Positions 40,062-52,900 of a stretch of 64,000 nucleotides of DNA are shown here, in pieces. The stretch is from Eopsaltria australis. Taxonomy: Eukaryota; Chordata; Aves; Passeriformes; Petroicidae. Made by a program: the position numbers and the translations under genes. The stretch is from NCBI GenBank assembly GCA_034509425.1, contig JAVTVJ010000041.1:1275501-1339500 (forward strand), in the 5' to 3' direction. A model generated the notes under the pieces. It worked only from the letters and a program-made list of their open reading frames with translations. It searched no databases and was not told where the DNA came from. Within the stretch, counting starts at the first letter, position 1. Every line of letters starts with the position of its first letter.

Positions 40062-43000
40062 TCAAGGTATTGCTTTCTAGCAAGCTTGGGGTGTGACTCT
40101 CCAAGCAGAGCAATGCACTGGGAACTCTGCTGGCCAGAATGAATTGCATGAGTGCTGTGAATGACCTGGAGGTGGCAGGTGAAGCAATACATGGGTGGGT
40201 TATCAGATCTCCCTTTATGTACACATTGTTCTGACATTTGCTGCTTCTGATAAGAAATGGGAAAGCCACACAGTTCCTGGTGATACATGGCCTCAGTCAT
40301 CCATAAGGAAGACAGTGGGAGAAATAAACAAATGGCTTTGAGGGACGTGACTCATGGATCCAAAATGATACAAATGTTTTTGCAGAGCAAGGGGCTTGGA
40401 GATAAAGGAAACTTCAATTGATTTCTCAGGACTGAAAAAAAGAAGATTGTTGCCAGAAGCTGTCAGGAGGGACAGGGTGACATGCTGAGGAAGGAGGATA
40501 ACTGTTAGATTTTTTTTTCCTAGACCTGGAGATCTTAATGAAAATCAGACTAGTATATGACCTCCTTTATTGTTGCAAGGATTCCTTTGATCCTTTTCTT
40601 TTAAATAAGTAGAATGTTTCTTTAAGGCAGTGATTTCATCATCACTATTGTGTCTTCATGGAAGAGAACTGTAGGTTGTGAAGATAAATCAAAATAGAAG
40701 AGAGATGGTGCCTGAAATAGGTGCTGGTGGTCTCAACTAATACAAAGGGAACCAAGGATAGTTAGTTCAGTGCTCTTACTAACAGCGGTCCTGCATGTTT
40801 GGTGACAGCTCTGCCTGTCCTGAAGGTCAGACTGGTGGAATTCTGACTCCATGGCTCGTCCCTGCTGCTTCCTGAGCAGTGAGACAAAGCGTATCAGTGG
40901 CAACCTCACATCATGGCAACTCTGTGATCAGTGCAGATGCTCCAGGGTCATCTTCAACAGGCAGGAAAGCCTTAAATGGCAGTGAAGAAAAGGAAGAGAA
41001 ATTTTAAAGCTGCACTGTTAGGAAAGGCAGTATTTGAAGTCTGGCATTTGTTACAAAGAAGAATGGAAAAATATGTAAAGTCAGATTTTTAAATGCAGAC
41101 ATACAAGGAGATAGAAGCTCTTGTAACCATAGCTAATAGATTAAGTAAGTTGCATTTTCTGCAGAGATGTACCTTCTAACACTTGATGGCCCAGGCTGAG
41201 CATTTACCACAGGGTGCAGCTGAGCTGTACTGCAGGATGGGCAGGGTTTCTAAGGCTGTGTGTACTCTTGTGGAATTAAGGAGCTTACCAAAACAAGAAT
41301 TGTGGAGAGGGAATGCATTCAGCCTGCAGTGCCCAGTGAATAAATCCCAACTGGGCCTGGGGAAAGACCAACAGCAGAGGTCAGCTGGGAAGTTAAGGGC
41401 ACCTCTGGAGCTTGTCCTGCTGCAGCCAGTCCTGTCTTTATGCTGTAGTGAATCAATTGTCAAATGAGGCAATGGTGAACTGAGAGATGGTCAATGTTCT
41501 AGACTGAGAGACCTTTCCACAGCCAGTAAATCTCTTTTGCTCCAAATATAATTTCAGTGTCTGAGGCAGAGAGAATGGGATAGGAGGAGGGAGCAGAGAG
41601 GTCTCTGGAGCCACACAGTGATGTTGTGAAACAGATGTAAAATAGCAGCTATAAATACATCCAGTGGAATGGCTGAACCTCTGGAGTGACACACATGATG
41701 TGCCCAGCTCTACCACATGGTTCCTCTGACAGTGGCTAGCTGTGTAATTGTGCTTTGTCTCAACTTTCCACTTGATGCTTTTGCTGTGTTTATTGCTCCC
41801 TCATCCTCTATTGTGAGCATCAGTGGCCAAAATAGGGAAAGCATGCTGAGATGGGAGGAAGAATATCCTTCTGCCTTCATGCTCTGCCTCTTACCTTAGG
41901 TTTTGAAGGGGCTTAGGGTGGCAGCAGCAAACAAAGGTTGTTTCAGAGTGCTCTGCCTTCCAAAAGGAAAATGAATTCCTTTCCTATACAGAAGATTTAT
42001 GTGGCAAATTAGGTCAGTTATCATTAAGCTACTGCACAGCAGGACAAATCATAATTTTAAATACATTTCAAATCTAAGTACGTGTAAAATACATTCTGAT
42101 GCAATACAAATCAAGCCTCTTACAGTTGCTATGTGGACCAGTCAGATGAGCATGGAGCATAATAATCAAGGAATAAGTTAGTTGGGCTTACTGCTGCTTG
42201 TGAAGACTATATAATTTATACTGTTGTTCATGTTTACTTATAACCAGGTTTCCTCGCTGCTCTCTTCTTAGGATAAGAAAAGTTTAAATGCAAAAACCAA
42301 AACCAGTTTTCCCTGTCAGTCTCTCTGGGGTACTGTTTTTACCATAAAGATCTGCATGTCCCTTTGTTCTCCAAAGGAGATGAAATGAATGAAAACTTAT
42401 ACACTTATGCAACTGGCCAACCATTTGTTTCTTTTCCTAGATTTTTTCCTCTGTTTTCTTGTTTCACAAATAATAATTTTTTTCCTGGCTACACCTTTTT
42501 GAGTCTCCTTTTTTGATCATCACAATTTAGTTTCATGGCAGACTTTATAATCTCATGGGCACCAGAGCCCTCTGCCAAGGTTTATGCAGATTTAAAGCCT
42601 GGATTAGTCTCACCCAGTATTTATAAAATGTTCTGAACATATGAAGCACCATAAAAGCACTGTACATTTTTTTTCTTTTTTTTTCTTTTCCTTCCACGAT
42701 TTCTGGAAGGAACTGAAGGAAGGAGGCAGACACCCCTTCAAAGATTTCACCTCTTGAGACTATTCTTTCAAAGACTTTGGCAAAGTCTTCCTGCTTTTTA
42801 CTGCCTCTGGACTGCCCAGCTCTCTCATGCTGTTTCTAAAAGCTAGCAGATTCTGCAGAAACCTTTTGGAAAAAAAATCCTGATGCAGGGGGAGGCTGCT
42901 TGCAAACTCTGGTCTGCAGCTGGCAGTCACTGGGGGGAAAAGTCAGTCTCCAAATCCAGGCCAGCAACTTGATAAAACTCATTAGCACGACGCAAGGAAA

Positions 43001-43770
43001 TGCAGGCCCATGCTGGATCTGCTGTGCTTCTCAGGGGCTGCTTCCAAAAACATTTCTATGCTTTGCTGCTTAAACCACAGATAAAGGAGACGACTGGGAA
43101 CTATGGTCCAGGTTTAATCATCACATCTTCCCCTTCTATATTATCAACCAGAGGACAACACTCAAAATCAAAACATGCCTATGGATATTGTTTTCAGTCT
43201 ATTTATCCTGCACATAAATTAACAGATATTTTTTATAGCAGTTTGACTCAGAATCAGATCTCGTTTTCATACTTGGGAGTGCAGCTTTTTAAAATGGAGT
43301 CATTGAACTTTCCCCAGCACTATTCAGAAGGCATTATGGGCCCATTTATTTTTACTTCCCTCCCCCCATTATTTGATAGTTCTTTTAAGAGTTGTGAGTT
43401 TTACTTGGTTCCTTTTGATCAGAAGGAAAAGGTACTGTAGGAACTGAGACGCTGCAGTGACTCTGGCTTTGAACTCACCAGGTCTAAAAGCCTGCAAGAA
43501 CATCTTCTCTTTCAGCTTTCCAGCTGGCTCCTCGAGCTGCCTGATAAAGGGCTGTGGTAAATTGTCCTGAAGGACAGCTGGAAAGCAAGGCACTACAGTC
43601 TGAACCCACAATGGAGCTGAGAGATATATATTTAGTTTAATCATATTAAAATTTAAATGTTAGACTTTAGAGTAGATTTTTTTTTATAAAATAAAATTCA
43701 AGTCATTAAAAAAAGTTTTCTGTTCCATTTCCTGGAGCTGGCGGGTCCTGAGCTCCTGAAAATGCTGCGG

Positions 43771-43786
43771 CTCCATCTAGTGGCAC
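43771..43786 (-). promoter_or_regulatory. CTCF-like site
   Basis: The minus strand reads GTGCCACTAGATGGAG. CCACTAGATGG fits the first eleven positions of the CTCF core CCASYAGRKGGCA. It sits in a small GC-richer patch, 5.5 kb beyond the 3' end of SNX20. Confidence 0.5.
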
Positions 43787-44065
43787 TGCAGCCCTGCCAG
43801 CCTTGGGAATCACTGCCAGCCAGGAAAAATACTGGGATTTAAATCCTGCATCTTCAGTAAAATTCTTTAACATTTACTATCGGTTATCACAGAGTCTCTC
43901 ACTGTCTGGAATGAAAAATATTTAAATTACACTAGTTTAGAGAGATTAGCATATGGAAGTTCATCCAGCATATTTCTCTGTATTTCACTTTTCTTAATTA
44001 CAGACTTAGATATGTATTCCTATTTCTACTAAAGAAGGTTGTATGTTTAAAACTATGACACTCCT

Positions 44066-44118
44066 TCTCTCTCTCTCTCTCTTTATATATATATATATAT
44101 GTATATGTATATGTATAT
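44066..44118. repeat. Compound (CT)n(TA)n(TATATG)n microsatellite
   Basis: CT units to 44082, TA units to 44100, then three GTATAT-type hexamers. Likely to vary in length. Confidence 0.96.
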
Positions 44119-45740
44119 AAAACCATGTGGTGCTTGTAAAAGTAACTTTGATTCAAATTTCTTAAACACCTGGAAAACATTTCTTAATCATCAAAAATTC
44201 AAATTTGTTTGCTCTTTCCCCTCATCAACCATCTGTCTGTCCACACACCCACTGAATACAGAGACCGTGCACATGTTTATACAGACAGTAGAACTTATTC
44301 TGCTCTCAACTACATTATAACTTATTGCAGTGGAGCTACTCTCAGCTCTTACTGGTCTGACATGGAAATTTGTGTCTTGTGCATCTATAGAGCAGATATA
44401 TATTCACAAAGTGTGATGAACATATGTTGCAATGTGATCTTAATGTAAATAGGTTGGTTCTTTGGGGTTCTCACCTCATCCAGATGGGAATTGACATGCA
44501 GGATTTTACACCATTACAACTGTGTTTAGTTTTTCAACACATCTTGCTCCAGCCTTTGATCTAACAAAAAATAAACACTCTTGATTTGATTTGCTCAGCT
44601 GCTGTCTGAGCCACGAAACCTAGATTTCATCTTGTGTCCTGAACTCGACTCCCATGATGATTGTACAAATCTGTTGAATTCAATAAATGTATTTAGCCTC
44701 ATTAAGATTCAGGAAAGCAAATATTATCCTCCAGTGATGCAGCAGATAACAGGAGTTAATAACAAGTATGTGATAAAGATCACAGGATTCCCTGTAAACA
44801 AGATGCTGCATTGCACAGAGAGCATCTTGTCTGCATATGTTTCATAAGTAACTAGGCATCCTCATGGGCTTCTTTAGTTATTTTAGAAAGTTGTGTAAAC
44901 AGCATTATCTACTTAATGCCCCAAATGATATAATAATTGATATGGAAATGGGGCAAAGCTCAATAGATCCTAATGCAACTCTCCATGGACTCTTGGAGAT
45001 GATCTGCCCAGATTTTATTTAAATTTTCTTCTCACTTGTACGCAGCCTGTGGTTTGTTAGACATGCTAGGCAGATGTTGGTTGGACAGCTTTTTTTTTAC
45101 CTTTTTTTCCTGGGAAAAAGTTAAATGTGAATTTCTACTTGGATTTTTATCTGTTGTAGGTATACTTCAGAGATGTCAATAGCAACTGGAAAAGTAAGAT
45201 CCTACTGCAAAGCTCTGATGTATTGTGTGCTGTTGTTGAGAAAAGTAGATAATAATAGATTGCTGCTGTATGTGGTACTCTGTAGTGGTTGTGTGATTCT
45301 TCTTGTTTATACTGCAAGAGCACTGGAAAGAAATTCCAAAGTTCTAAGAAATTCTTAAAACTGGAAAAAATGTATTTGAAAATATTTTTCTGTTCCTTGT
45401 GGAAAATGATACTGAAGTCTGTAGGGTTTTTATATACTCAAAAAATCTCTTAGGCAAGACTTTTGCTTTTTTGTTTTTGTAAAGTGGTGATTAAAATATT
45501 TGTGCTATTCAACCACTTATTAGTTCTTCAAATATATTAATTAGTCAGACTTGCTGAAATGTTTTCTCTTGCATTGACAGTTTTCTCAGGTGTATGACAC
45601 CAGGCACAAGTGAAGCTGTGTTGTGGTTGTTCATGCAAGATGTACATAAGAGCACACAACTGTTACCCACCTTTTTCTGCAAAGCTGGGATGCCTTCAGT
45701 ATTTCTCCAAGCAGTCAGTGTGGTCTCCAGACCACTGTAT

Positions 45741-45825
45741 TAGACTTTGGGAAAAATCACTTCTCTTACTTGTACCACAATTCCCCCAGCTGTAAAATGG
45801 GGAAAATGATATGATGGAATGTACT
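45741..45825 (+). mobile_element. MIR SINE fragment
   Basis: GACTTTGGGAAAAATCACTT, then CCCCCAGCTGTAAAATGGGG, then AAAATGAT. These are collinear with the MIR stretch GACCTTGGGCAAGTCACTT...CCATCTGTAAAATGGGGATAAT. It is an ancient copy, in the opposite orientation to the one at 47.3 kb. Confidence 0.75.
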
Positions 45826-45909
45826 GCTAAAATATAAGTAAAATACAGCTTTATAGAAGACAAAATAATATTGGTATTCAAAAGAAATCTGAGATTTGAT
45901 TAGACTTGA

Positions 45910-45975
45910 TCAAAGTCACTCAGTGGGCTTGTGACACTGCCAAGAGCAGAGTTTGTGTCTCTAAACCTTCAGCTG
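45910..45975 (-). mobile_element. Possible MIR-like fragment
   Basis: GATCAAAGTCACTCAGTGGG followed by GAGCAGAGTTTGTGTCTC resembles the reverse MIR core (CCAAGGTCACACAGC...GGCAGAGC...CAGGTCTC). The match is partial and diverged; it may instead be chance. Confidence 0.35.
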
Positions 45976-47297
45976 GAGACCAACTCCAGCCACCTTCCAG
46001 GCATTGAGAAGGGGTGATGAAGGTTAACGATGCAAACAGGACAAATGCCAGCAAATGCTCCTTTCTATCCCTTTCATTAAACTGAAGAAATATTTTGTAA
46101 AAAGGACACAATGTTTGGGGAGATGGGAAAAGGATGAAATGGATTTATTTATGAAGCAGGCTTTTATCACTCAAATATTGTACAGCAGTGAAGAGTGGAA
46201 GTAAAAAGGCTGTGGGGAAGCAGGAACCACCTACTCTATTAATTTATGTTGTGATCTTGTCTATGTGGCAGTGCCAGAGTTTCCTTCTTCCAAAACAGCT
46301 CCACTGATGCAGTCCTGCTCCCTTTTGCTGGCCTGGCACCTGGAGGGATGGGATGTGTGCTCTGGGGACAGCACATGAACTCCCTGGAGACTGCACAAGC
46401 ATTTCAGCTGTTGTTTCTCCAGTGGCTTCTTGACAGGAGTAAAGGGAGGGCAACAGAGAAGCAAGACAGGTAGAAGTGCATGCAAATGGTAGCTATTTCT
46501 ATTTTGAGCCACTCTCAAAGCATTGTTCAGAGCAAAATGAAGATGAGGTGGCAGAGGTAGAGCACCCATTCCGTTGTTACACATCTAATGAAAAGCCAGG
46601 ACAGTGCAGCAACACTGCTCTACTGCTCAAAGGTAATGGGAAAGATGCTGATCTTGTCTGACTGCCTGCAGCAAATCTGTCCCACCTGAATACACATTTT
46701 TGACTGTGGAAGATAAAGCCATGTACAGGCAGAAGGAACCTGGTCCTTGCAGGCTGTCCTTACCAGTGGAAGACAGCTCAGTCAGTATGGGCACAGGAAT
46801 GCCATCACCTTTCAGTTTGATAACACATAACTTCTAAATACTCACTTCGCTGTAAAAATCAAGTCAAAAAGAACATGCAGAAGTTGCCTCTTGAAATGTG
46901 TGTAAAAGAAAACAGAATTCTTTTGGCAGGTCCAACCATTCTCTGAGATTTTACAGCTAAGAAATCAGAACTGGCTGCTTGTCTGTGGGGCTGATCAGCC
47001 AGCTTGGTCTCACTACAGTCCAATGTAATATAGAGATAATTTTGTAACTTCTCTAGTTTATAAGGATTCTAAAATAAGACTGCACTGGTAAAGAAACTGT
47101 AGTCCACAATAAGTACACAGGTTTGGCAGTCCAGTTCCTCTAAATTCTCTTCTGGTTCAAGATATCCTTGAGAATTGGAATAGGCTTGTATAAGTCAGAA
47201 CTGCCTCTATCCTAATGCACATTTTCAAGTTAAATGCTGGAGTTACCTTATTTGGTCAATCTTCACAGCTGCCCTGTTCTATGAGTACTGAGAACCT

Positions 47298-47425
47298 GAA
47301 TGAGGAAACTTAATGGGGAAGTACTGTGTGAGGAAATAGGGGCACAGAGATTAAATTACTTGTGCTAAGTTCAGACCAAGTCTGTGGCAGAGCTCCAGGT
47401 GAAATCCAGGCTCTGTGGATCCCCA
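47298..47425 (-). mobile_element. MIR SINE fragment
   Basis: On the plus strand: GGCACAGAGATTAAATTACTT, TGTGGCAGAGCTCCAGGTGA and AATCCAGGCTCTG. These match the reverse complement of the MIR tRNA-derived SINE (GGCACAGAGAGGTTAAGTAACTTG...GGCAGAGC). It is an ancient amniote relic, strongly diverged. Confidence 0.78.
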
Positions 47426-48611
47426 TTTGTTGCTATAACCATCCTCACTTTTTCTTTCCAAGGATTTTCAGTGTAATCTCTGGGGAGATTAATAAATCTT
47501 ACATCTTACAGATGTGCTGCTTTGTTGGTAATTGTCCTTGCTAGGCATCATGTACTTATGGACCCTCTAATCTTGTGGTCAGCTGCAAGGTGAGGGTCCC
47601 TATTCATGGACCATCCCATAGAAACTGAGGAGAATCCAGGAGAGCTGTGCCTGGGATGCTGCACACAAGGACGGGAGGGGGCAAAAGGGGAGGAAATAAT
47701 GTTTTTCTCTCCTTTTGGTTTTTCATCACAATCTGTTGTGGAGTTAGTGCAGTGTGAAGGCCATGCTTCCTTTCTGCCTGAACTTGAAACTGCCTGAGTG
47801 TGACACAGATCCCAGACGTTTTTTTTCTTCACTGCTTTGTTACTGATTCACACAGCCTCTAAGAAGGTGTTACCTTTGATCCGTTTTAACTGTCCTGCAA
47901 TATGCTGTGTTGTGGGAAGATTAGCCCTTAAGTCTCTTAATTAATTACTCTTAATTCTATTACTTCTGCTATAACTAAAAAAAAATAATAATTGTCAAAA
48001 AACAAATAATCCATGTATTTTGTGTTTAATGCCTAGCTGTTAATAGCTACTTAAAATATTAACTTTCTACCCCAGACAGTCCTATTATTCTATAATTTTT
48101 TTTCAATACATCCTTTTTGCAGCAATGCACAACAAAGTTTTTCAGCTTCAGTGCACTTCCAGTTAGCTGAATCTTTCATGTCTTGGAGAGGTAAATTAAT
48201 ACAGTTATTCCTAATTTATAGAGAGTGTCATTGTGGTGCAGGTAGTGTCTGTAACAGGAGTACAGGGCTGACAGTACTCAGTGGACTATGTTCAGCAGAG
48301 AATAATGACCCACACTAGATAATGACATGCTAACTACAATATTTATGAGAATTAATTTACCAGATTGTTAAAATAAGTGCATGGGAGAGACCTAAGAGTT
48401 GAGGGAAATTACAGAGGCAGGTAAGCAAACAAGAATGAGCCTTCAATGCAGAAAGTCAAAAAACTGTGTTAGTTACAAAAGGGAAATGAAGTGTGTTCCC
48501 TCAGCTCTGATGGAATGATCATCACTTGTGTATTTTTGCTCCTACCAAAGTTGTTTGTAAACCTTCTCCCTCCTCCTGCCCACAGCAACTGAAATCAGTG
48601 GGAATGGGACC

Positions 48612-48817
48612 CTTCACACCCTTCTCATTGGCACCAGCCTCACCCCATGTGGTTTTTAGTGCTCTGCCTAGTGTTAGGGTTACACCTGGGTTGGGGCTCA
48701 AAAAGCACAAAGCCCAGAGCTCCAGGCACACTGCAGCTGCAAAAACCACGCCAAAGGGAGCACAGGACTGCCTCAACGTGGCTTCCTCCACACCTTTCTC
48801 ATTGGCACCAACCCCAT
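48612..48817. repeat. Spaced direct repeat of about 33 bp
   Basis: 48612-48647 and 48785-48817 share CACACC(C/-)TTCTCATTGGCACCA followed by similar A/C-rich ends, 173 bp apart. The surrounding 375 bp is open on both strands. No known element was recognised. Confidence 0.75.
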
Positions 48818-48998
48818 CATCCTCAGAAATGGCAAAGTGCCATCTGACCAGGCCCCAGCTGGAGGAGTCCAACACCGTGTTCAATGCCTGACAATGCACC
48901 CTTTAGATTGCATCTACTGAGATGATATTTTTCTTCCTGAAGGGAAGTAGTTTCCACAGGAACAAGTGAAATCTCTGATTCTGTAGATTGTCAAGTGC

Positions 48999-49004
48999 TT
49001 TATT
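48999..49004 (-). terminator. Second poly(A) signal candidate for SNX20
   Basis: AATAAA on the minus strand about 300 nt downstream of the SNX20 stop. It is an alternative to the hexamer at 49203-49198 and would lengthen the 3' UTR by about 200 nt. Confidence 0.4.
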
Positions 49005-49197
49005 AATTGTATTCTCTTATTTTGACTTTTCACACAAAGTAAGCTATGTTCAAAATAACCAAATCATAAATTATTATTTTCTTGCAGACTTCCTCCAAAA
49101 AACCTTAAGGTGCTCCTCAGATACTCCTCAGATCTGTAGAGTAGATGTAATGTATTCCAACATAGATGTTAATGTCCTTTTTTGAACATAGAAGATA

Positions 49198-49203
49198 TTT
49201 ATT
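49198..49203 (-). terminator. Proximal poly(A) signal for SNX20
   Basis: AATAAA on the minus strand, about 97 nt past the SNX20 stop codon. It is the first canonical hexamer downstream. A second AATAAA sits at 49004-48999. Either would give a short 3' UTR; which one is used cannot be told here. Confidence 0.5.
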
Positions 49204-49299
49204 TTTTTTCCTATTAATACAATGTTATGCAAGCCAAGCAGGTAATTTCCAGTTCTCACACTTTCAAGAGTTTGCTCTTTCATTAAATTTTTCTTGTGC

Positions 49300-49968
49300 T
49301 CATTGTATGTACTCCCGAACTGCAAGTTCTTTCAGGGTAAAAACCCGTATGGGATCTTTCTTTGTCTTCCATTCTTCCAGTTTTTCTTGCAAAGACAGAA
49401 AATCCTTGCCAAGTTCATATGCCAGAGTGATCATTGTTTCCAGCAGTGGAATGTAATACCTGTGGCTGGTATGCACATGAAGGCGTGACAGAGCTTTTTC
49501 TCCGTATTCAAAGGCACTTGCTGGGTTTTCCAGGTCCTTGTGGCACACCACAATGGCACACAGAGTTGGGACAATTGAGACAGGGTTCCCTCTTGTCAGC
49601 CTTTCCTGCAGCCCAATGACTTCTAAAAGGATTTCCAAGGCTTTGGTGTACTGGCCACCCCGCAGGCAGCCATAGGCTTCCCGAAGCTCCGGCCTTGTTA
49701 AAAAGTCAATAAATTTTTTTGATCTTCTGATGTATTTCATAGAATATAGGAGTCTCAGGTAGTCCTTGAAGGCTAATTTTCTTTCATTGATTATTTCTTC
49801 TGTGAAGTTCCCTGTTAGAGTTTTTTTGGGAAAGGTCACATCCTCCATTTCTTCGCTAAATTCCTCCAGCAGATTTCTGTGCAGTTTCTCAAAATCTGAA
49901 TAACGCCGTTCAATTACAGACTTGTTGCTGTCAAAACTCCCTGTTTGCAAAATGATGATTTTGTACAT
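49300..49968 (-). CDS. SNX20: SNX20 last coding exon (most of PX and the PXB region)
   Basis: The acceptor on the minus strand reads TTGATTGTGTTTAG and the exon opens ATGTACAAAATC. The ATG is an internal Met (residue 107), not the start: the upstream exon ends ...SKYV, matching the human KFV|VYQ boundary. The exon gives 222 residues and ends in TGA at 49302-49300. This is the longest protein-like open frame in the window, and it contains the RRYSDF motif. Confidence 0.96.
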   Translation of the reverse strand: MYKIIILQTGSFDSNKSVIERRYSDFEKLHRNLLEEFSEEMEDVTFPKKTLTGNFTEEIINERKLAFKDYLRLLYSMKYIRRSKKFIDFLTRPELREAYGCLRGGQYTKALEILLEVIGLQERLTRGNPVSIVPTLCAIVVCHKDLENPASAFEYGEKALSRLHVHTSHRYYIPLLETMITLAYELGKDFLSLQEKLEEWKTKKDPIRVFTLKELAVREYIQ

Positions 49969-52900
49969 CTAAACACAATCAAAGAGAAAAAATAAGCATG
50001 AGAATGACCACTGCAGTCAGATTTTGTCTGGTACTGCTATGAAAAGACTTTGTGCTTGTTCAGTCATTCAGCTGAATGAAACACTCCTGCACCAATTCTC
50101 TGTATGTAATCTCGTGTACTCCTCTGGCAGTGCTGCTAAACCAGTTACTGTCTGGGATTATGGTGCATGCTCAGTGTAGACCTGAAAGATCTGCAGCCAT
50201 CAAACCAAAAATTCCCACCTCCTGCTGTTCTGTACTTCTGTTACCAGACTCAGGCTTAGCACGTAAATAAGTTGTAGATAAACAGGGCACTAACAGGTCC
50301 TGTCCTGCAAGGTGCTGGAAAAGCAAACTAGCAGCAGACTGAAGCACATAAAAACACTTACAAAGCATTTCTGTAGCTGTGCTTTGTTTGTAACAGCCAT
50401 GGCTGCTGCAATCAATCATCTTCAGTGAACTCAATGGATTTCCCAGACTTGATATTGAATGTAATCTATTTTACATAGGTCATAATATTCAGAAATGCTC
50501 TTTGTATAAGACATTCCTAGGGATTTGGGGCGTTAGTAATGCTGTGAAAGAAGAGGGAGTATTTGGCAATATATCTAGTGTGTGCAAAAATAAGATGGAG
50601 CAACTCCAAATCCTTTCCTCCCCCCTAAATCATTGTCCTGTATTCAAATTTACTTCACATTTAAATAATACCAGGAAAGTAACATTTCTACAACAATCTA
50701 CTATGGGGCCGTGCTGCCCCATAGGAACAGGACTCAAGAAAACATCTTCCTCAGCTCCTCACTAGCCTCAAAAAGACCAGAATAAATGTGATATTAGGCA
50801 AATAGCTGCAAACCAAAATTCTGTGCTGTCATGCCCAAATAATCTCTTCTGGTTCTGATCCAAGCACACTGATGCTGAGGAAGGGCCGAATCCCTCGTGT
50901 GTGCAAACCATGGTAGCTCCATGGGGGCCAGTTAAACTGTGCCACCAGACACCAGCCAAGGACACACACTGCTGACCTCTTGGATGATGACCATGCTCAC
51001 ATTCAACCTCACCCTGTTCTCACTGATTTACACAGGAGCTGGAGGGGTTTTACTCAATGCCATTTATTTTCTTTGCTGCTGCTGAAGGGTGCAAACCAAT
51101 ACTTGCACTATGCCTGTCTGATTCACTTCCTTGTTTTTCCTTAAAGAGAAATCCTCTCTTTTAATCTTCATAAATGATCTTTACAGGCACTTCTTGAAAG
51201 GTTTCTAAATTTGAGCTGACTTCTCTGATCTCTTTTCATTTGTAAGCACTGTGACATTTTCCTATACTTTGTCCTGCTCCCTGCTGAAAAGTGTGTATAT
51301 GCCTGATGCATTCTAAAACAATCATAAGAGCAATTTTTATAAGCTATCATTTTATCAAGGGCAGCTAAGTGAATAATTTACAAGTACTTGCTTTTTTTTA
51401 TTTGCAGAGTATGCATGAAAAAGGTAAGCAGTAGCTTTTAATTAGACTGCCATTCAAATTGTAATGTAATTGTTGTAATGTAAATCTTTTTGCCTAGGCG
51501 TATAACTTAGTTCTAAGTTTAATTGCACATATGCTGAATGATACTTTTTGCTCTCATACAGTCACACAAAACAAATTTTTAACCATTCAGCAAGCTGGAT
51601 ACTCAGGAGTGTATGCAAGAAAAGCAGCAACTAAGTAGGTGTGTACAGCACACAACAAGGTCTCAGGACAGCCTCCAGAACATTTACCTGCTTCAAATTC
51701 TACCAAACTGGATCACCCAGTATCAGCAATGCTGATTCTTGGCATTTTTCACCAACAGATCTCACAGACTGTAGCAAACAAGGAAATCATCCCCATCTGA
51801 ATTTCACAGCAGTACTAAAAGGGACTCGCTCTAGATCAGTCCTTCTGAAGGCCAGGAGCAGAATCAGAAATAAAAACTAAGTGTCAGTACTGTGAATAAA
51901 GATACAAAAATCCAACCTACTTGGTTGGTCCCGCTCCTCATACTCATGTTTCATCTTAATAATATGACAGAAATAAGCCACCTAAGGGAGCTCCAAGCAG
52001 GGAGGGGGAACAATCCCAAGTGATCTAGCTGGAGGATGTCTTAGACTTTGTCAACATCAAAGAATTCTGCACTTGGGCTAAGAGAAATCTCTGATGTGGA
52101 AGTTACAGAAATGCACTGCAGCTGCTACAGCCAGCCAGCTCAGTGGAAGTGTAAATACACAGATATTTTTATATTTGCGTGAATTTCCTTAATGTTGACA
52201 AAACTCTGTGTTTTAAGGATACTCAGGATACTAATTTATCTGATAACACTTTTCCACTGCAGCAGATTTTGTGAACTGACTGTCAGAGGGTTTTTTCAGA
52301 GGCAGATTTGACCAGCCAGGCCCATACAGTCAGTGAGAACAGGTTCTACTCAGTGTGATCGTGGATTGCAAAGCTTGGCCCTTGGTGAGGCTTTCATGTA
52401 ATGAGGCCTGCTGTGTGCTGTGCAGACCCCTGTAGAGTGAATAAAAATTAATGATCTTCTTACATATTCATTTCTTAGCTTACCACATATTTAGATAAGT
52501 GGTGCTCTACAATTCTGGTTGATGGGATTTCAAAAAGGAGCTTGATTTGTTTGCACTGGCGTTTTTCATTCCTCCAATATTCCTGAAGCTCCTTCGTGGT
52601 CATTGAAGAGTTGGGACTTAGAGTTGCACTGGAATCTAAAACCAATACATTTAGTATTTCAGATTATATTCTTTGCATTTGGAAAGGAAACTTTTATGCA
52701 TTTGTTGTGAAAGGACAGTCCAGATTTTCCATTGCTGTAACAGCAAGACCTAAAAACTGATAAATTAAGTGATTTCACTGTGAATAAAGACAGGAGTAGA
52801 TGCTTTGAGGAAAACTCTTAGGGTCAAAAATTTTGAAAGACAACGTATCATCTGCAGAATAGAAAACTATAGAAAAAGTACTGCCACAGAATATTGTATG

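Larger units (their letters stand above)
35426..48998. other. Non-coding stretch 3' of SNX20
   Basis: No gene seen. It contains short direct repeats (37.4, 37.7 and 40.0 kb), microsatellites (38.5 and 44.1 kb), the CTCF-like site at 43.8 kb, two MIR fragments (45.7 and 47.3 kb) and the spaced repeat at 48.6-48.8 kb. The poly-His-rich last exon typical of NKD1, which lies on this side of SNX20 in mammals, is not here. Confidence 0.6.

Noticed and set aside
46925..46960. CR1-like end (GGTCCAACCATTCTCTGAGA)
   Set aside because: It is too short and lacks the CCTTCCAACCC block and terminal ATTCTATG repeats.
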